The position numbers and the translations under genes were made by a program. Under the pieces are notes generated by a model. It was not told where the DNA came from. It was given only the letters and a program-made list of their open reading frames with translations, and did not search any database. 64,000 bases of DNA, from the NCBI GenBank assembly GCA_050952225.1, contig JBMNKL010000004.1, forward strand, positions 62,001-126,000. Direction: 5' to 3'. The DNA is from JBMNKL01 sp050952225 (GTDB lineage Bacteria; Bacillota; Clostridia; Acetivibrionales; DTU013). This document shows positions 50,058 to 59,365 of the stretch, piece by piece (position 1 is the first letter of the stretch; each line of letters starts with the position of its first letter).

Positions 50058-51235
50058 ATCCCGCTCCACCCCGGGTCAATCATAGACGCTATATTCTTGT
50101 ACCCTTCTGCCATGTATAGCGCATCAAGCAGGACAATTCTCATCATTGCCTCGCATACGGGGTAAATCCTGGTACAAATGGACGGATCGCTCCTGGACGC
50201 GAAAACGTGCTCTACGTTTTTCAGTTTTGCCATATCGACCGTCACTTGTTCCTGCAATATGGTTGGCGTAGGTTTGACCGCAACCCTTACCCTTATCTCT
50301 TCCCCGTTGGATATGCCCCCGAGCAGCCCACCCGCGCGATTTGTGCGGAAGCGTATCTCGCCGGACTCTTCATCATAATACGGAGTATCGTTGGATTCCG
50401 ATCCGGTCATTGACGCAAGCCTGAACCCATCTCCGAACTCAATGCCTTTTACGCCGCCAATAGACATGAGGGCATGGGCTATCATCGCATTGAGCTTGTC
50501 AAATACCGGTTCGCCTAATCCGGCAGGCACGCCTGCGGCAACCACTTCCACAACTCCTCCGCATGAATCCCCGGCAGCTTTTACTTTTAGAAGGTCCTCG
50601 ATCATTTCCTGCGCTTTAACAAGATCCGGACAGTTTATTTCATTTTTACGGTAATTTGCCCTGGCTGTTTCATAAGTGACAGGAGCGGCTTTTATTCCAT
50701 GGGATTCCACGGTGTAAGCAATAACATCAATCCCGACCACATCCAGTACCAGCTTGGCTATCGCTCCCCCGGCGACCCTTGCGGCAGTTTCCCTCCCGGA
50801 AGCCCTGCCTGCGCCGGCCCAGTCATAATACCGCCCGTACTTTTTATAGTAAGTGTAAGACGCCTGGCCTGGCCTTATCAGCTCCCTGTTTTCCCTGTGC
50901 TGGGCGACATGGGCGTCATCAAAGTCGCTGTTCGGTATTATCAAGCCGACAGGAGCCCCGGTTGACAAATCATTTTCCATGACACCGGAAAAAATATATA
51001 CCTTGTCGGCCTCTTTCCTGGGCGTACTGAGCTTTGAAAGGCCGGGCCTTCGTTTATCCAGCTCAGCCTGTATAACTCCGGGAGTGATTTTCAATCCCGG
51101 TGGCACACCGTCCACAATGACCATCTGCCCGCCGTAAAGTTCGGGCGGTATTGACGGGTTTTTTCTAAAAGCTCCCGCATATGACTCTCCGCAGGTCGTT
51201 ATGCGGAAAAACCTGCCGAATGTATTTCCAAGCAT
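50054..51235 (-). CDS. aroC: Chorismate synthase
   Basis: Protein of 393 residues. It turns 5-enolpyruvylshikimate-3-phosphate into chorismate with reduced FMN. The signature GNTFGRFFRITTCGESYAGA at the start (GES) differs slightly from the common GESHG: the histidine position holds tyrosine here, which is unusual. Other motifs are DAHVAQHRENRELIRPGQAS, YDWAGAGRASGRETAARVAG with the conserved Arg residues, GVKGIEFGDGF and NRAGGLLGGISNG. The start follows CGGAGG. It lies between aroA and aroK. Confidence 0.93.
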   Translation of the reverse strand: MLGNTFGRFFRITTCGESYAGAFRKNPSIPPELYGGQMVIVDGVPPGLKITPGVIQAELDKRRPGLSKLSTPRKEADKVYIFSGVMENDLSTGAPVGLIIPNSDFDDAHVAQHRENRELIRPGQASYTYYKKYGRYYDWAGAGRASGRETAARVAGGAIAKLVLDVVGIDVIAYTVESHGIKAAPVTYETARANYRKNEINCPDLVKAQEMIEDLLKVKAAGDSCGGVVEVVAAGVPAGLGEPVFDKLNAMIAHALMSIGGVKGIEFGDGFRLASMTGSESNDTPYYDEESGEIRFRTNRAGGLLGGISNGEEIRVRVAVKPTPTILQEQVTVDMAKLKNVEHVFASRSDPSICTRIYPVCEAMMRIVLLDALYMAEGYKNIASMIDPGWSGI

Positions 51236-51270
51236 TGCATATCCTCCGTTACAAGATTCAATAGGTCTTA

Positions 51271-52569
51271 TCAGCTCTGTACTTCAAGGTCGGATTCTTC
51301 GTTTACAGTCTCAATATCGCCGCCGCACTCCCTGACCAGGCGCGGAAACTCCGGAAATGTGACATTCACGGACTCTGCCGTATCAATTTCCGTAACACCT
51401 TCCGAATTAAGCCCGGCTACCGTAAGAGCCATCACGATCCTGTGATCATCATGACCGCTCACTTTACACCCTTTCAACCTGCTTTTCCGGATTATGAGCC
51501 CGTCCGGCAGTTCTTCCATATCTGCGCCCATTTTACCAAGCTCGGTTAACATTGTACGTATCCTGTCGGTCTCCTTAAGTCTTGCCTGAGGAACGTTCAA
51601 AAGGCGTGTTTCCCCTTCTGCGAAACATCCCGCAACGGCCATGGCCGGCAGTGCATCAGGCGTTGAATTCATATCAATTTCAATACCCTTTAATTTATTA
51701 CCCCTTACCGCTATTCCATCATCGAGGCAACGAATCTCAGCGCCCATCTCCCTGAGATAGTCCAGGACCTTTTTGTCCCCTTGCGGATCTGTCATATCCA
51801 GGTTTTTCAGAATAAACTCGCCTCCGGAAATGGCGGCCAGCACCATGAAAAACGTGGCGGACGAAAAATCACCCGGAATCGTAGTGTTAAAAGCCCTATA
51901 TTTTTGCCCGCCCTTTATATATAGGGATTTAAAGTCGTTATTGCAGTATTCGATACGCTGTTTGTCAAGCCACCACATCGTCATTTCCACATAGGGAACT
52001 TCATTTATCCTTGATATCATAATTTCCGTATCATTATCAAGCAACGGAGCATTAATAAGAATCGACGAAAGGTACTGGGAAGTGACAGCATCAAGCCCGG
52101 CTCTTCCTCCTTTCAGCCTCCCTTTTACAACAACCGGTGCCATATCGTTGCCGCGGGTGGAAAATACCGTTCCTCCAAGTTCGTTCATTGCCCGGATTAA
52201 CGGCCCAAGCGGCCTTCTGCGTACCTGGTAGTCGCCGGTTAATACCGTGTACCCTTCTGCCAGCCCGGCGGTCATCATGGCAAACCGCAGAGTGGTACCG
52301 GAATTACCTGCATCGATTATGTTTTCCGGCAAGGCCGGCTTGCCGTCAACGCCGTCAATAACAAACCTGTCCAAATCATTTTCGATTTTCGCGCCGAAAG
52401 AACGGCAAACAGAAACTGCCGAAAATGTATCCTTTGATAAAAGCGGGTTTGTAATCACCGACCGTCCGCCTGCCAGGCCGGCTAAAAACACGGCCCTGAC
52501 TGTATGGGATTTAGAAGCAGGAACGCTGACGCAACCGCTGACAGCCGATTTTCTTACTCTCAAAAGCAT
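51271..52569 (-). CDS. aroA: 3-phosphoshikimate 1-carboxyvinyltransferase (EPSP synthase)
   Basis: Protein of 432 residues. It adds enolpyruvate from PEP to shikimate-3-phosphate. Seen are the N-terminal VPASKSHTVRAVFLAGLAGG with the conserved Lys, DAGNSGTTLRFAMMTAGLAE, RRPLGPLIRAMNELGG, SQYLSSILINAPLLD and LKETDRIRTMLTELGKMG, all family signatures. Glycosate-sensitivity class cannot be judged reliably by eye. It is the first gene of the aromatic unit, about 35 bases before aroC. Upstream, 52570-52840 carries no gene. Confidence 0.94.
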   Translation of the reverse strand: MLLRVRKSAVSGCVSVPASKSHTVRAVFLAGLAGGRSVITNPLLSKDTFSAVSVCRSFGAKIENDLDRFVIDGVDGKPALPENIIDAGNSGTTLRFAMMTAGLAEGYTVLTGDYQVRRRPLGPLIRAMNELGGTVFSTRGNDMAPVVVKGRLKGGRAGLDAVTSQYLSSILINAPLLDNDTEIMISRINEVPYVEMTMWWLDKQRIEYCNNDFKSLYIKGGQKYRAFNTTIPGDFSSATFFMVLAAISGGEFILKNLDMTDPQGDKKVLDYLREMGAEIRCLDDGIAVRGNKLKGIEIDMNSTPDALPAMAVAGCFAEGETRLLNVPQARLKETDRIRTMLTELGKMGADMEELPDGLIIRKSRLKGCKVSGHDDHRIVMALTVAGLNSEGVTEIDTAESVNVTFPEFPRLVRECGGDIETVNEESDLEVQS

Positions 52570-52840
52570 AGCTTTGTTCCTTTCTACCGTCCTGCAAAAA
52601 CTGCCACGAATTTATTATTTAATATATTAATATATGGCAGCTATAACGTCAAACTATTTTGCTTTGCCAAGAGCTGACGATTTGCCGCAGGGCGGCAAGA
52701 CAATGGCGCAAATATCACTAGAAGCGGCCGAACAAAAATAATAGCATATGCGCCGGAGCCCTCGGAGCTTTCATCCTATGCCCTGACCCGCACCCGCATT
52801 GAGCCGCCCGATTCACCAATGCCGGCCTGCCCTGTGGAAC

Positions 52841-53563
52841 CTAGAACAATTGTCTTTTCCTGAAGAACCTTATTGATAAACACATCGAGAGCACATATAT
52901 GCATGCACAGAATAGGATAAACAAGGCAATTAACCATTCCGGCCCTATTGATTCAATAAACAGTTCAACTTGCTCCATCCATGGAAAAGAACCCTGCTGA
53001 TTGTCTCCTTTCAACCGTGATATTGCCGGTATGGCTCCAAACAGCATAAAAGTGCCAAGAAAGACAAACCGGTTGATATTTACGGCTTTTATATAACCAA
53101 ATTTAAAAGCCATGGGCAGATAAACGGACATTATTAACATGAAAACCAGGCTTGTGCCAACTACTGCAAAAGCGTTAACAATCGCCCGGGAAACATCACC
53201 CGCCGCATGGATATCGGCCGCAGGCAGTATTCCGGACAAAAGCGGGTTGAGAAACCACATTGCTGCCCCTGCGATGATAATCATCACCGCCGTGCTCAAG
53301 TACCTGGCAACAACGATGCTGTCGCGCTTTAACGGCAGGGAAACGAGCAACCTGAGCGTATTGTTCTTTTCATCCTCGTAAAGGCATTTATTTATGAAAC
53401 CATAAATAATAACAAATGCCCATACCGGAAACGCCATTTGCAATCCTTCTCCAGTCAGTGCAAAAACCAGCATGACTGCCAAACCTATGAAAGTATAATT
53501 TACCATGGACCTCAATTGAACCTGAAAGTCTTTCAGCACCAGTAGCCGCAGATGTTTTGTCAT
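52841..53563 (-). CDS. ABC-2 type transporter permease
   Basis: Protein of 240 residues with six membrane segments. It starts LVLKDFQVQLRSMVNYTFIG and has NKCLYEDEKNNTLRLLVSLP and LKRDSIVVARYLSTAVMIII, the pattern of ABC2_membrane_5 permeases found in YtrABCDEF-like and bacitracin-type exporters. Its start overlaps the ATPase stop by 4 bases. With the ATPase and the GntR regulator it forms a three-gene unit, probably an envelope-stress or peptide exporter; the substrate is unknown. Confidence 0.85.
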   Translation of the reverse strand: MTKHLRLLVLKDFQVQLRSMVNYTFIGLAVMLVFALTGEGLQMAFPVWAFVIIYGFINKCLYEDEKNNTLRLLVSLPLKRDSIVVARYLSTAVMIIIAGAAMWFLNPLLSGILPAADIHAAGDVSRAIVNAFAVVGTSLVFMLIMSVYLPMAFKFGYIKAVNINRFVFLGTFMLFGAIPAISRLKGDNQQGSFPWMEQVELFIESIGPEWLIALFILFCACIYVLSMCLSIRFFRKRQLF

Positions 53564-54444
53564 GCTTCCCCACCATCCTTTACAATCCTTAAAAGCAGTT
53601 CGTCCAGGGATAATTTCTCCATGATGAAGTTACCGTCCGGAAACTCCTTGCGGAACTCTTTTATAAAGCTGTCCGGTTTGTCGGAAATACCGCTGTAACC
53701 AAATTCCCCTTTCTTTAAACCGTGCAGGCTTCTAAAAATCTTATCGCTGACATAACTACTATCAATTTTGAATAATCTCCAATTATCAATTATTGTATCT
53801 TTCTCATCACTGAGTATTATTCTGCCGTCGTCAATAATAGTTACATAATCCGCTATTTTTTCGATATCGGACGTAATATGCGAAGAAAAGAACACAGAAC
53901 GGTTTTCATCCTGGACTATCTCAAGCAATAATTCAAGCAGTTCATCACGGATTACCGGGTCCAGGCCGGACGTCGGTTCATCAAGTATCAGCAGTTCCGG
54001 TTTGTGTGACAGCGCGATTGTCAGGGCCAGTTTCATCTTCATTCCCTTCGAAAGCTCATTTACTTTTTTTGAAGGGCTGATTGCAAACCGTTCAAGCAGT
54101 TCATTGCAATATATTTTGTCCCAGTTTGGGAAAAATCCGCCGAAAAAATTCACAGTCCAGCCAACACTCATATTCTCATAGAAATACTGCTCCTCGCCTA
54201 CATAACCGACCCTTTGTTTTATTTCATCCGAATATTGCCTGTTGTCAAGATCAAATAGTTTTATGGTTCCTGACTCATATGGAATCAGGTTCATGATGCA
54301 TTTTATCGTCGTGCTCTTGCCTGCGCCGTTTTTCCCGATAAAACCCATGATATAGCCCCTGGGTATGTTAAACCCTACATTCTTAAGTGAAAAGGCATCA
54401 TAGGATTTACACAGGTTATCGACACTAAGTATGTATTCTCCCAT
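53560..54444 (-). CDS. ABC transporter ATP-binding protein
   Basis: Protein of 294 residues. Walker A is GFIGKNGAGKSTTIKCIMNL, the signature motif is LSKGMKMKLALTIALSHKPE, Walker B is LLILDEPTSGLDP, and the switch histidine is in VFFSSHITSDIE. The last 70 residues are an accessory domain. It powers the permease encoded downstream. The start follows GGAGG. Its gene is preceded by the GntR regulator after 48 bases. Confidence 0.92.
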   Translation of the reverse strand: MGEYILSVDNLCKSYDAFSLKNVGFNIPRGYIMGFIGKNGAGKSTTIKCIMNLIPYESGTIKLFDLDNRQYSDEIKQRVGYVGEEQYFYENMSVGWTVNFFGGFFPNWDKIYCNELLERFAISPSKKVNELSKGMKMKLALTIALSHKPELLILDEPTSGLDPVIRDELLELLLEIVQDENRSVFFSSHITSDIEKIADYVTIIDDGRIILSDEKDTIIDNWRLFKIDSSYVSDKIFRSLHGLKKGEFGYSGISDKPDSFIKEFRKEFPDGNFIMEKLSLDELLLRIVKDGGEA

Positions 54445-54492
54445 GTTTAACCTCCATTATTTCTTTACGATTTGTGCCTGCAAATTGCATAC

Positions 54493-54870
54493 CTATGAAT
54501 AAGCATCCAGTATTTCATTGAATATATTCATAACACTGTCGTTATCCATGCCAAGCTCCCTGCAGATATCAATGCCGAGTTCAAAGCAGTGCTGTATGTT
54601 CTTAAGTTTATCCTCCTTTGCAAACTCCGCGCCTGATTCGGCGACGAACGACCCTTTGCCATGGCTGGTAATAATGTAGCCACCCGCTTCAAGGTCATCG
54701 TATGCCTTTTTTACCGTTATCACGCTTATTTTAAGCTCTTTAGCCAATGCACGGATTGACGGAAGCATGTACCCCGGGGGAAGCTTTCCGTTTAATATCT
54801 GCTCGATTATATGCTTTTTTATTTGCTCATATAGCGGCGCCGGATCATTATTTGACAACGCAATAAACAA
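54493..54870 (-). CDS. GntR family regulator, YtrA subfamily
   Basis: Protein of 125 residues, the short length of the YtrA group. The winged helix is complete: PLYEQIKKHIIEQILNGKLP, PGYMLPSIRALAKELKISV, ITVKKAYDDLEAGGYIITS, HGKGSFVAE. A short C-terminal helix pair allows dimer formation. It is first in a unit with an ABC ATPase and permease and probably represses it. A perfect palindrome overlaps the promoter upstream. Confidence 0.9.
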   Translation of the reverse strand: MFIALSNNDPAPLYEQIKKHIIEQILNGKLPPGYMLPSIRALAKELKISVITVKKAYDDLEAGGYIITSHGKGSFVAESGAEFAKEDKLKNIQHCFELGIDICRELGMDNDSVMNIFNEILDAYS

Positions 54871-54892
54871 TTTACCACCTCTCAGCCGGGCG

Positions 54893-54943
54893 CTGTATAT
54901 ATCCTGTTATATACAGTATAAAGCAATTCGCATACAGTGTCAA
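54893..54943 (-). promoter_or_regulatory. GntR/ABC unit promoter with operator palindrome
   Basis: On the minus strand TTGACA (54938-54943) and TATACT (54915-54920) are 17 bases apart. Right after it lies the perfect palindrome CTGTATATA-N6-TATATACAG (54893-54916), touching the -10 box. Its position and shape fit autorepression by the YtrA-type regulator. Confidence 0.75.
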
Positions 54944-55017
54944 TACCCGCTTAAATGAATTGATTCGCACATTTTTAAATAGTATAATATTGTGGAAAAG
55001 TAATTCAGGAGGCTAAT

Positions 55018-55812
55018 ATGAACGAAACCAAGTTAGGGTTCTTCTCCCGTTTTTATTATAGCATTACCAGTTTCGAAAAATACAGGTTGTTCCTGAGGCA
55101 AAGTACAAGCAAAGCAGTGGTCTACCTGCTGCTGCTTTCGTTAATCCTCTCACTTGCCGTATATTTACCCGGCATAATTAATTATAATAATATTATTGAT
55201 AATCTGATCGCCAACTTTAATACAACGGTTCCGGACTTTAGACTGGCGAACGGCAGGCTGGAAGTCGACGGCAAAATGCCGATCATACTAAACAAAGAAA
55301 CTTACGCCATCATAATAGACACTTCTCCCAACGCGGATGAAAGAATCCTTGACGAATATGACACTGCTATGCTTATTACTTCCGACAAGGTTATACAGAA
55401 AAATTTTGCTGATAAAGCAACCGTTGATTTAGACATGCTCCAGGGCGTCGTTATGACCAAAGCCAGTATCAAACAGGCATTACCGGTTATGAAGCCTTTG
55501 GGGATAATTGTCTTCATATTCATAATGCTGTATTTTATCTGCTCCAGATTTGTAAGAGCATTGTTTATCAGCGTTATCGGTATTATAATCAATGCGGCTA
55601 AACGCACAGGCCTTAGCTACCGCAGCATTTTCAAGCTCAGCGTCTATTCGATGACGCTGCCGCTGCTGCTCTTCACCATCCTGAACCTGGTACCCGTCAT
55701 TATACCTTTCAGGTGGTTTCTGTTCAATATAATAGCGGCTATTTACCTGTATAATGCCATTGGCAATATCAGAAAAGAAATAGACAAGACCATGGGCACC
55801 GGCAGTCTTTAG
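55018..55812 (+). CDS. DUF1189 family membrane protein
   Basis: Protein of 264 residues. The start MNETKLGFFSRFYYSITSFE and the first helix (AVVYLLLLSLILSLAVYLPG) fit DUF1189. An extracytoplasmic domain of about 100 residues with INKEIYAIIIDTS-like sequence follows, and then a four-helix membrane part (MKPLGIIVFIFIMLYFICSR onward). The ribosome site CAGGAGG is present. Function is unknown; membrane stress roles have been proposed for relatives. It is divergent from the GntR/ABC unit. Confidence 0.8.
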   Translation: MNETKLGFFSRFYYSITSFEKYRLFLRQSTSKAVVYLLLLSLILSLAVYLPGIINYNNIIDNLIANFNTTVPDFRLANGRLEVDGKMPIILNKETYAIIIDTSPNADERILDEYDTAMLITSDKVIQKNFADKATVDLDMLQGVVMTKASIKQALPVMKPLGIIVFIFIMLYFICSRFVRALFISVIGIIINAAKRTGLSYRSIFKLSVYSMTLPLLLFTILNLVPVIIPFRWFLFNIIAAIYLYNAIGNIRKEIDKTMGTGSL

Positions 55813-55843
55813 CAGGTCCCCATGGCCTCGATCTTTACAGGTC

Positions 55844-56665
55844 CTACTTATTCTTTTTTACAAAATTCTCCAACGCCGCCACCCAGTCATGGTCCGGATC
55901 GTTCGAGCGGAAGAATCCCTGATGGTCGCCCGCCATTGCCCACAAGAAATAAGTATTGTACCCGGGCGCTCCTACAGTGGTATGATATCCTTTCGGGAAC
56001 TCCACTAATTCATCATTTTTCACCATGTAGCATTCGTTAATTTCTCCGTCTTTGGTGTACAAGCACTGCAAAGCAAAACCCTGTTGCGGCTGAAACAGGA
56101 AATAGTATATTTCCTCCAATATCCCTTCTGCCGGCATGCTATCTATATCATGCTTGTGCGGCGGAAAACCTGCCCAATTACCGGGAGTAATGAAAGCCTC
56201 CCCTATGGTCAGACGCTTTGCGTTACTTCGTCCGTCAATGATAAAATGCGTATCTCTCTCCCACGGCTTAACGCCCAATACGGCAGCATTGACATGGTCA
56301 GGTCCGTAGCACGCAGGCTCGGTATCTTCATCAATATGTGTTGAACAAACTGCAATTTTAACCCTGCTGTCCGCTGAAATTTTAACTTCCTTATTGCGCG
56401 GGATATAAAAACTGTGAGCTTTGCCTTCAAACACGGAACGGCGGCCGCCTACGCCCTTCCACTCCGTATTGTCAAACTTCACATTACACTTGCCGCCCAA
56501 TATAATAAACGCCGACTCCTTGTCCCCTGTAGAATAATCGACGCTTTCGCCGGGCATGAGCTCGATTATGCCGAAATCCAGCATCTTGAGTGAAGACGAT
56601 GGATCTCCTGCCTTGCACAGCAAGGTATATCCGCTTTTTGAATCGTATGTTTTTTTATAATCCAT
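55844..56665 (-). CDS. iolB: 5-deoxy-glucuronate isomerase
   Basis: Protein of 273 residues with two cupin domains. In myo-inositol breakdown IolB turns 5-deoxy-glucuronate into 2-deoxy-5-keto-gluconate. Family motifs are FGIIELMPGESVDYSTGDKE, GNWAGFPPHKHDIDSMPAEG with metal-binding histidines, LEEIYYFLFQPQQGFALQ and GYHTTVGAPGYNTYFLWAMAG. AGGAGGG precedes the ATG. No other inositol gene (iolC, D, E, G, J) is in the window. The gene ends a cluster with kinase, oxidase and transketolase genes, so it may isomerise a different sugar acid here. Confidence 0.9.
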   Translation of the reverse strand: MDYKKTYDSKSGYTLLCKAGDPSSSLKMLDFGIIELMPGESVDYSTGDKESAFIILGGKCNVKFDNTEWKGVGGRRSVFEGKAHSFYIPRNKEVKISADSRVKIAVCSTHIDEDTEPACYGPDHVNAAVLGVKPWERDTHFIIDGRSNAKRLTIGEAFITPGNWAGFPPHKHDIDSMPAEGILEEIYYFLFQPQQGFALQCLYTKDGEINECYMVKNDELVEFPKGYHTTVGAPGYNTYFLWAMAGDHQGFFRSNDPDHDWVAALENFVKKNK

Positions 56666-56715
56666 TACAGTTCCCTCCTGTTACTAAATATTTCGCATTA
56701 TTCCCGGTGACATTG

Positions 56716-58224
56716 TCATTTTGCCATATCCGTGTATATGGGCGCAAGCGCGTCATGTATGCGCCTGTATATTTCGAATCCCCTGTCGTAAACTTCCCGG
56801 TTTTTCTCGTTTGGATAGATTATGCTTCCCATCCTGGTGCAGACCTCCACGCTCTGCTCAAACGATTTGAAAACCCCGCTTGCCACACCCGCAAGCATGG
56901 CAGAGCCAATGGAGGAGTCATCGGTAAGGACATCGATGACCGGTATGTCCAGCACATCCGCGACAATCTGCCGCCACAGCGGACTTCTGGCGCCTCCCCC
57001 GATAATACGCACTGTATCGGTTATCTCAATTTCCATTCCTTTCATGGCTTCCATGCATTCACGCAGAGAGTATGCCACACCTTCCATTACAGCCCTGTTG
57101 AAATGCCCCTTTCCGTGGAACGATGACATTCCCGTAAAACTTGCCCGCAAGTTATCATCGAGATACGGGGTGATTTCCCCCTGCAAGTACGGGTGGAAGA
57201 AAAGCCCGTCGGCTCCTGCCGGAACTCTTTTGGCAGCCTCATCAATCAGTTTGTATGCACTCGTTCCGAGCTTTTTTGAAAGCTCCACTTCCTGTGCCCC
57301 AAACACATCCCTGTACCAACGGAGGGATGAGGCACAGGTTTTGGTAGCGGTGCCCGGGTACCATAATCCGGGAATAATATGTTTGTAGTTTACAATCAGT
57401 GAATTGACATATATTTTATCGGTTATGGCACAAATGCGCCCGGCTGTGGCAAGCTTTAGAGTAGCATGCCCCGGCCTGATTGCGCCTGATGCATATACCT
57501 CCATAACGGTGTCCGTCGCTCCGGCCGCAACAAGAGTTTTTGTTGAAAGACCGGTTTCGCGTGCAGCCGCCTCACTGACCGTGCCCACGATAGAATCCGG
57601 TTCCACAATTTCAGGCAGCTTGTCGACAGTCAAGCCGCAGAGCGAGCATAACCACTCGCTCCACTCACCCTTTTCAACATCCATCAGCATAGAGCCCATG
57701 GCATCTATTGAATCGGTTGCAATGTTACCGGTCAATCTGTACCTTATATAATCCTTTAGAAACAATATGCGTTTTATCCGCTTAAAATCCCCGGGAGCAT
57801 TCTCCCTTATCCACATTAGCTGTGGAAGCGTCCAAATCGTACTGGGCACGTTCAGACTGAGCCTCATAATCTCATCCTTGTACGGAGAAAGCTCCTGAAC
57901 CTGCTTCGTACTCCTGGCATCCGACCAGTAGATGGCCGGACGTATTACATTATTGTTTTCATCCAACAACACCGCTATATGCGTTCCGCCATCCAATGAC
58001 AGTGCCGTGATATCATCCGGTGATACCCGGGATTTTTCAAGTATGGCGCGCATATTCATTACGAACGCATTATATATTTCTTCCGGGTCCTGTTCCGCCC
58101 ATCCCGCCTGAGGAAAATACATCCTATATTCGCAGGAGGCAGAACATATTATTTCGCCGTTTTCGGATACCAGCGTGGCTTTTGACGAACCGCCTCCAAA
58201 ATCCACGCCAAGCAAATACCTCAC
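56716..58224 (-). CDS. FGGY family carbohydrate kinase
   Basis: Protein of 502 residues. The GTG at 58224 is chosen because AAGGAG lies 9 bases upstream and YLLGVDFGGGSSKATLVSENG is the conserved start. Other family parts are ALSLDGGTHIAVLLDE, LKLATAGRICAI in place of the usual GTSG loop, and RIIGGGARSPLWRQIVADVL. It is related to xylulokinases, but loop changes against xylB of this window suggest another substrate, such as a ketose or polyol made by the neighbouring dehydrogenases. It follows the Fe-S protein gene closely. Confidence 0.88.
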   Translation of the reverse strand: MRYLLGVDFGGGSSKATLVSENGEIICSASCEYRMYFPQAGWAEQDPEEIYNAFVMNMRAILEKSRVSPDDITALSLDGGTHIAVLLDENNNVIRPAIYWSDARSTKQVQELSPYKDEIMRLSLNVPSTIWTLPQLMWIRENAPGDFKRIKRILFLKDYIRYRLTGNIATDSIDAMGSMLMDVEKGEWSEWLCSLCGLTVDKLPEIVEPDSIVGTVSEAAARETGLSTKTLVAAGATDTVMEVYASGAIRPGHATLKLATAGRICAITDKIYVNSLIVNYKHIIPGLWYPGTATKTCASSLRWYRDVFGAQEVELSKKLGTSAYKLIDEAAKRVPAGADGLFFHPYLQGEITPYLDDNLRASFTGMSSFHGKGHFNRAVMEGVAYSLRECMEAMKGMEIEITDTVRIIGGGARSPLWRQIVADVLDIPVIDVLTDDSSIGSAMLAGVASGVFKSFEQSVEVCTRMGSIIYPNEKNREVYDRGFEIYRRIHDALAPIYTDMAK

Positions 58225-58256
58225 CAAATCACGCTCCTTAAACGTGCTCAACTAAG

Positions 58257-59354
58257 TTATCCCAGCGCTTTATTAAGCAACACGAACAGGTCAGCGATCT
58301 TTATCTTTTCAGTCGAATGCGCAGACATATTCGTCGTACAGCACGGGCAGGCAGTTATCATAAGCTCGGTGCCTGTGGATTCGGCATCTTCCAAACGCAC
58401 TTTTGCCATATTATCGGCAACCTTGCTGTATGTTCTGCTCAGTACCGGGCCGCCGCAGCACCTGGTCAGGTTGCGGTTAAGAAACATCTCTTTCAGCTCA
58501 ATGCCCATTGCATTTATTATATCGCGCGCAGGCTGTGTTTCTTCAAAGTCCCGCGCCAGCCGGCATGGATCATGAAAGGTGGCCGAAACATTATTAAGCT
58601 TTCCAACCTTAAGCCTGCCTTGCGCTATCAGATCGGCAACAAAGGCAGTAGCCGTAACGACCTTTAGATCCCCCATCAGGTTCCATTCATTGCATTGGCG
58701 CATGAAAAAGCATGTATATGTAGGATCTATTGATATAATCAGCTTTGCGCCGGTCGAAACTATGGTATCTATACATGCTTTTGCCATATTCCGCACTTCC
58801 TCGACCGGACCCATAAGGTCAAAGAGAAGGGCACCGCTGTCAGGCTCGTCTTCAAGAGCTGTAAATTTCACATTGGCTTTCTCAAGTATGTTCATCAGGG
58901 CGATCGTGCTTTCGGCACCGTCCCTTGAAGCAGTGTTGCCCATGTAAAGCAAAATTTCCGCTTTTTTATCCAATTCCCTTATCTTCTTAACAAGAGCTTC
59001 GTTTACCGCTTTTCCCGAAATGTTGCCTTCCATTGCCCTTTCCAACACCGGCAGAACATTCGCGGGAACGCAATCGTTCACTATGGCTTTTGTTCGTGCT
59101 TCCCTTATGAATACGGGAGGGTCATACCCGGTAACGCAATCATCAGTACAGGCACTGCACAAGGCACACTGGAATATCAGCTCATATGCGTCCTTTGGAA
59201 GCTCTACGCCCCTGTTGTCCAATGACAGAAGCAAGGCCCTGCCTCGGGGCGTATTACCTTCATTCCCCGTAACCAGTCCAACAGGGCATAAATGCCTGCA
59301 CATCCAGCAGAAGCGGCATGCATCAATAATATCGTTAGCTCTTTCGGTAAACAT
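58257..59354 (-). CDS. Fe-S protein with CCG domains (GlcF/LutA/HdrD-like)
   Basis: Protein of 365 residues. The N-terminal part has two 4Fe-4S binding sites: CRFCWMCRHLCPVG and CALCSACTDDCVTG. The C-terminal part has cysteine-rich (CCG) domains, clear in RNLTRCCGGPVLSRTYS and ACPCCTTNMSAHS. Such proteins pass electrons between a flavoprotein and an acceptor. The GlcD-like flavoprotein gene ends 11 bases upstream, so the two form a GlcD/GlcF-type 2-hydroxyacid oxidising pair. AAGGAGG precedes the ATG. Confidence 0.88.
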   Translation of the reverse strand: MFTERANDIIDACRFCWMCRHLCPVGLVTGNEGNTPRGRALLLSLDNRGVELPKDAYELIFQCALCSACTDDCVTGYDPPVFIREARTKAIVNDCVPANVLPVLERAMEGNISGKAVNEALVKKIRELDKKAEILLYMGNTASRDGAESTIALMNILEKANVKFTALEDEPDSGALLFDLMGPVEEVRNMAKACIDTIVSTGAKLIISIDPTYTCFFMRQCNEWNLMGDLKVVTATAFVADLIAQGRLKVGKLNNVSATFHDPCRLARDFEETQPARDIINAMGIELKEMFLNRNLTRCCGGPVLSRTYSKVADNMAKVRLEDAESTGTELMITACPCCTTNMSAHSTEKIKIADLFVLLNKALG

Positions 59355-59365
59355 CCTAGTCCTCC

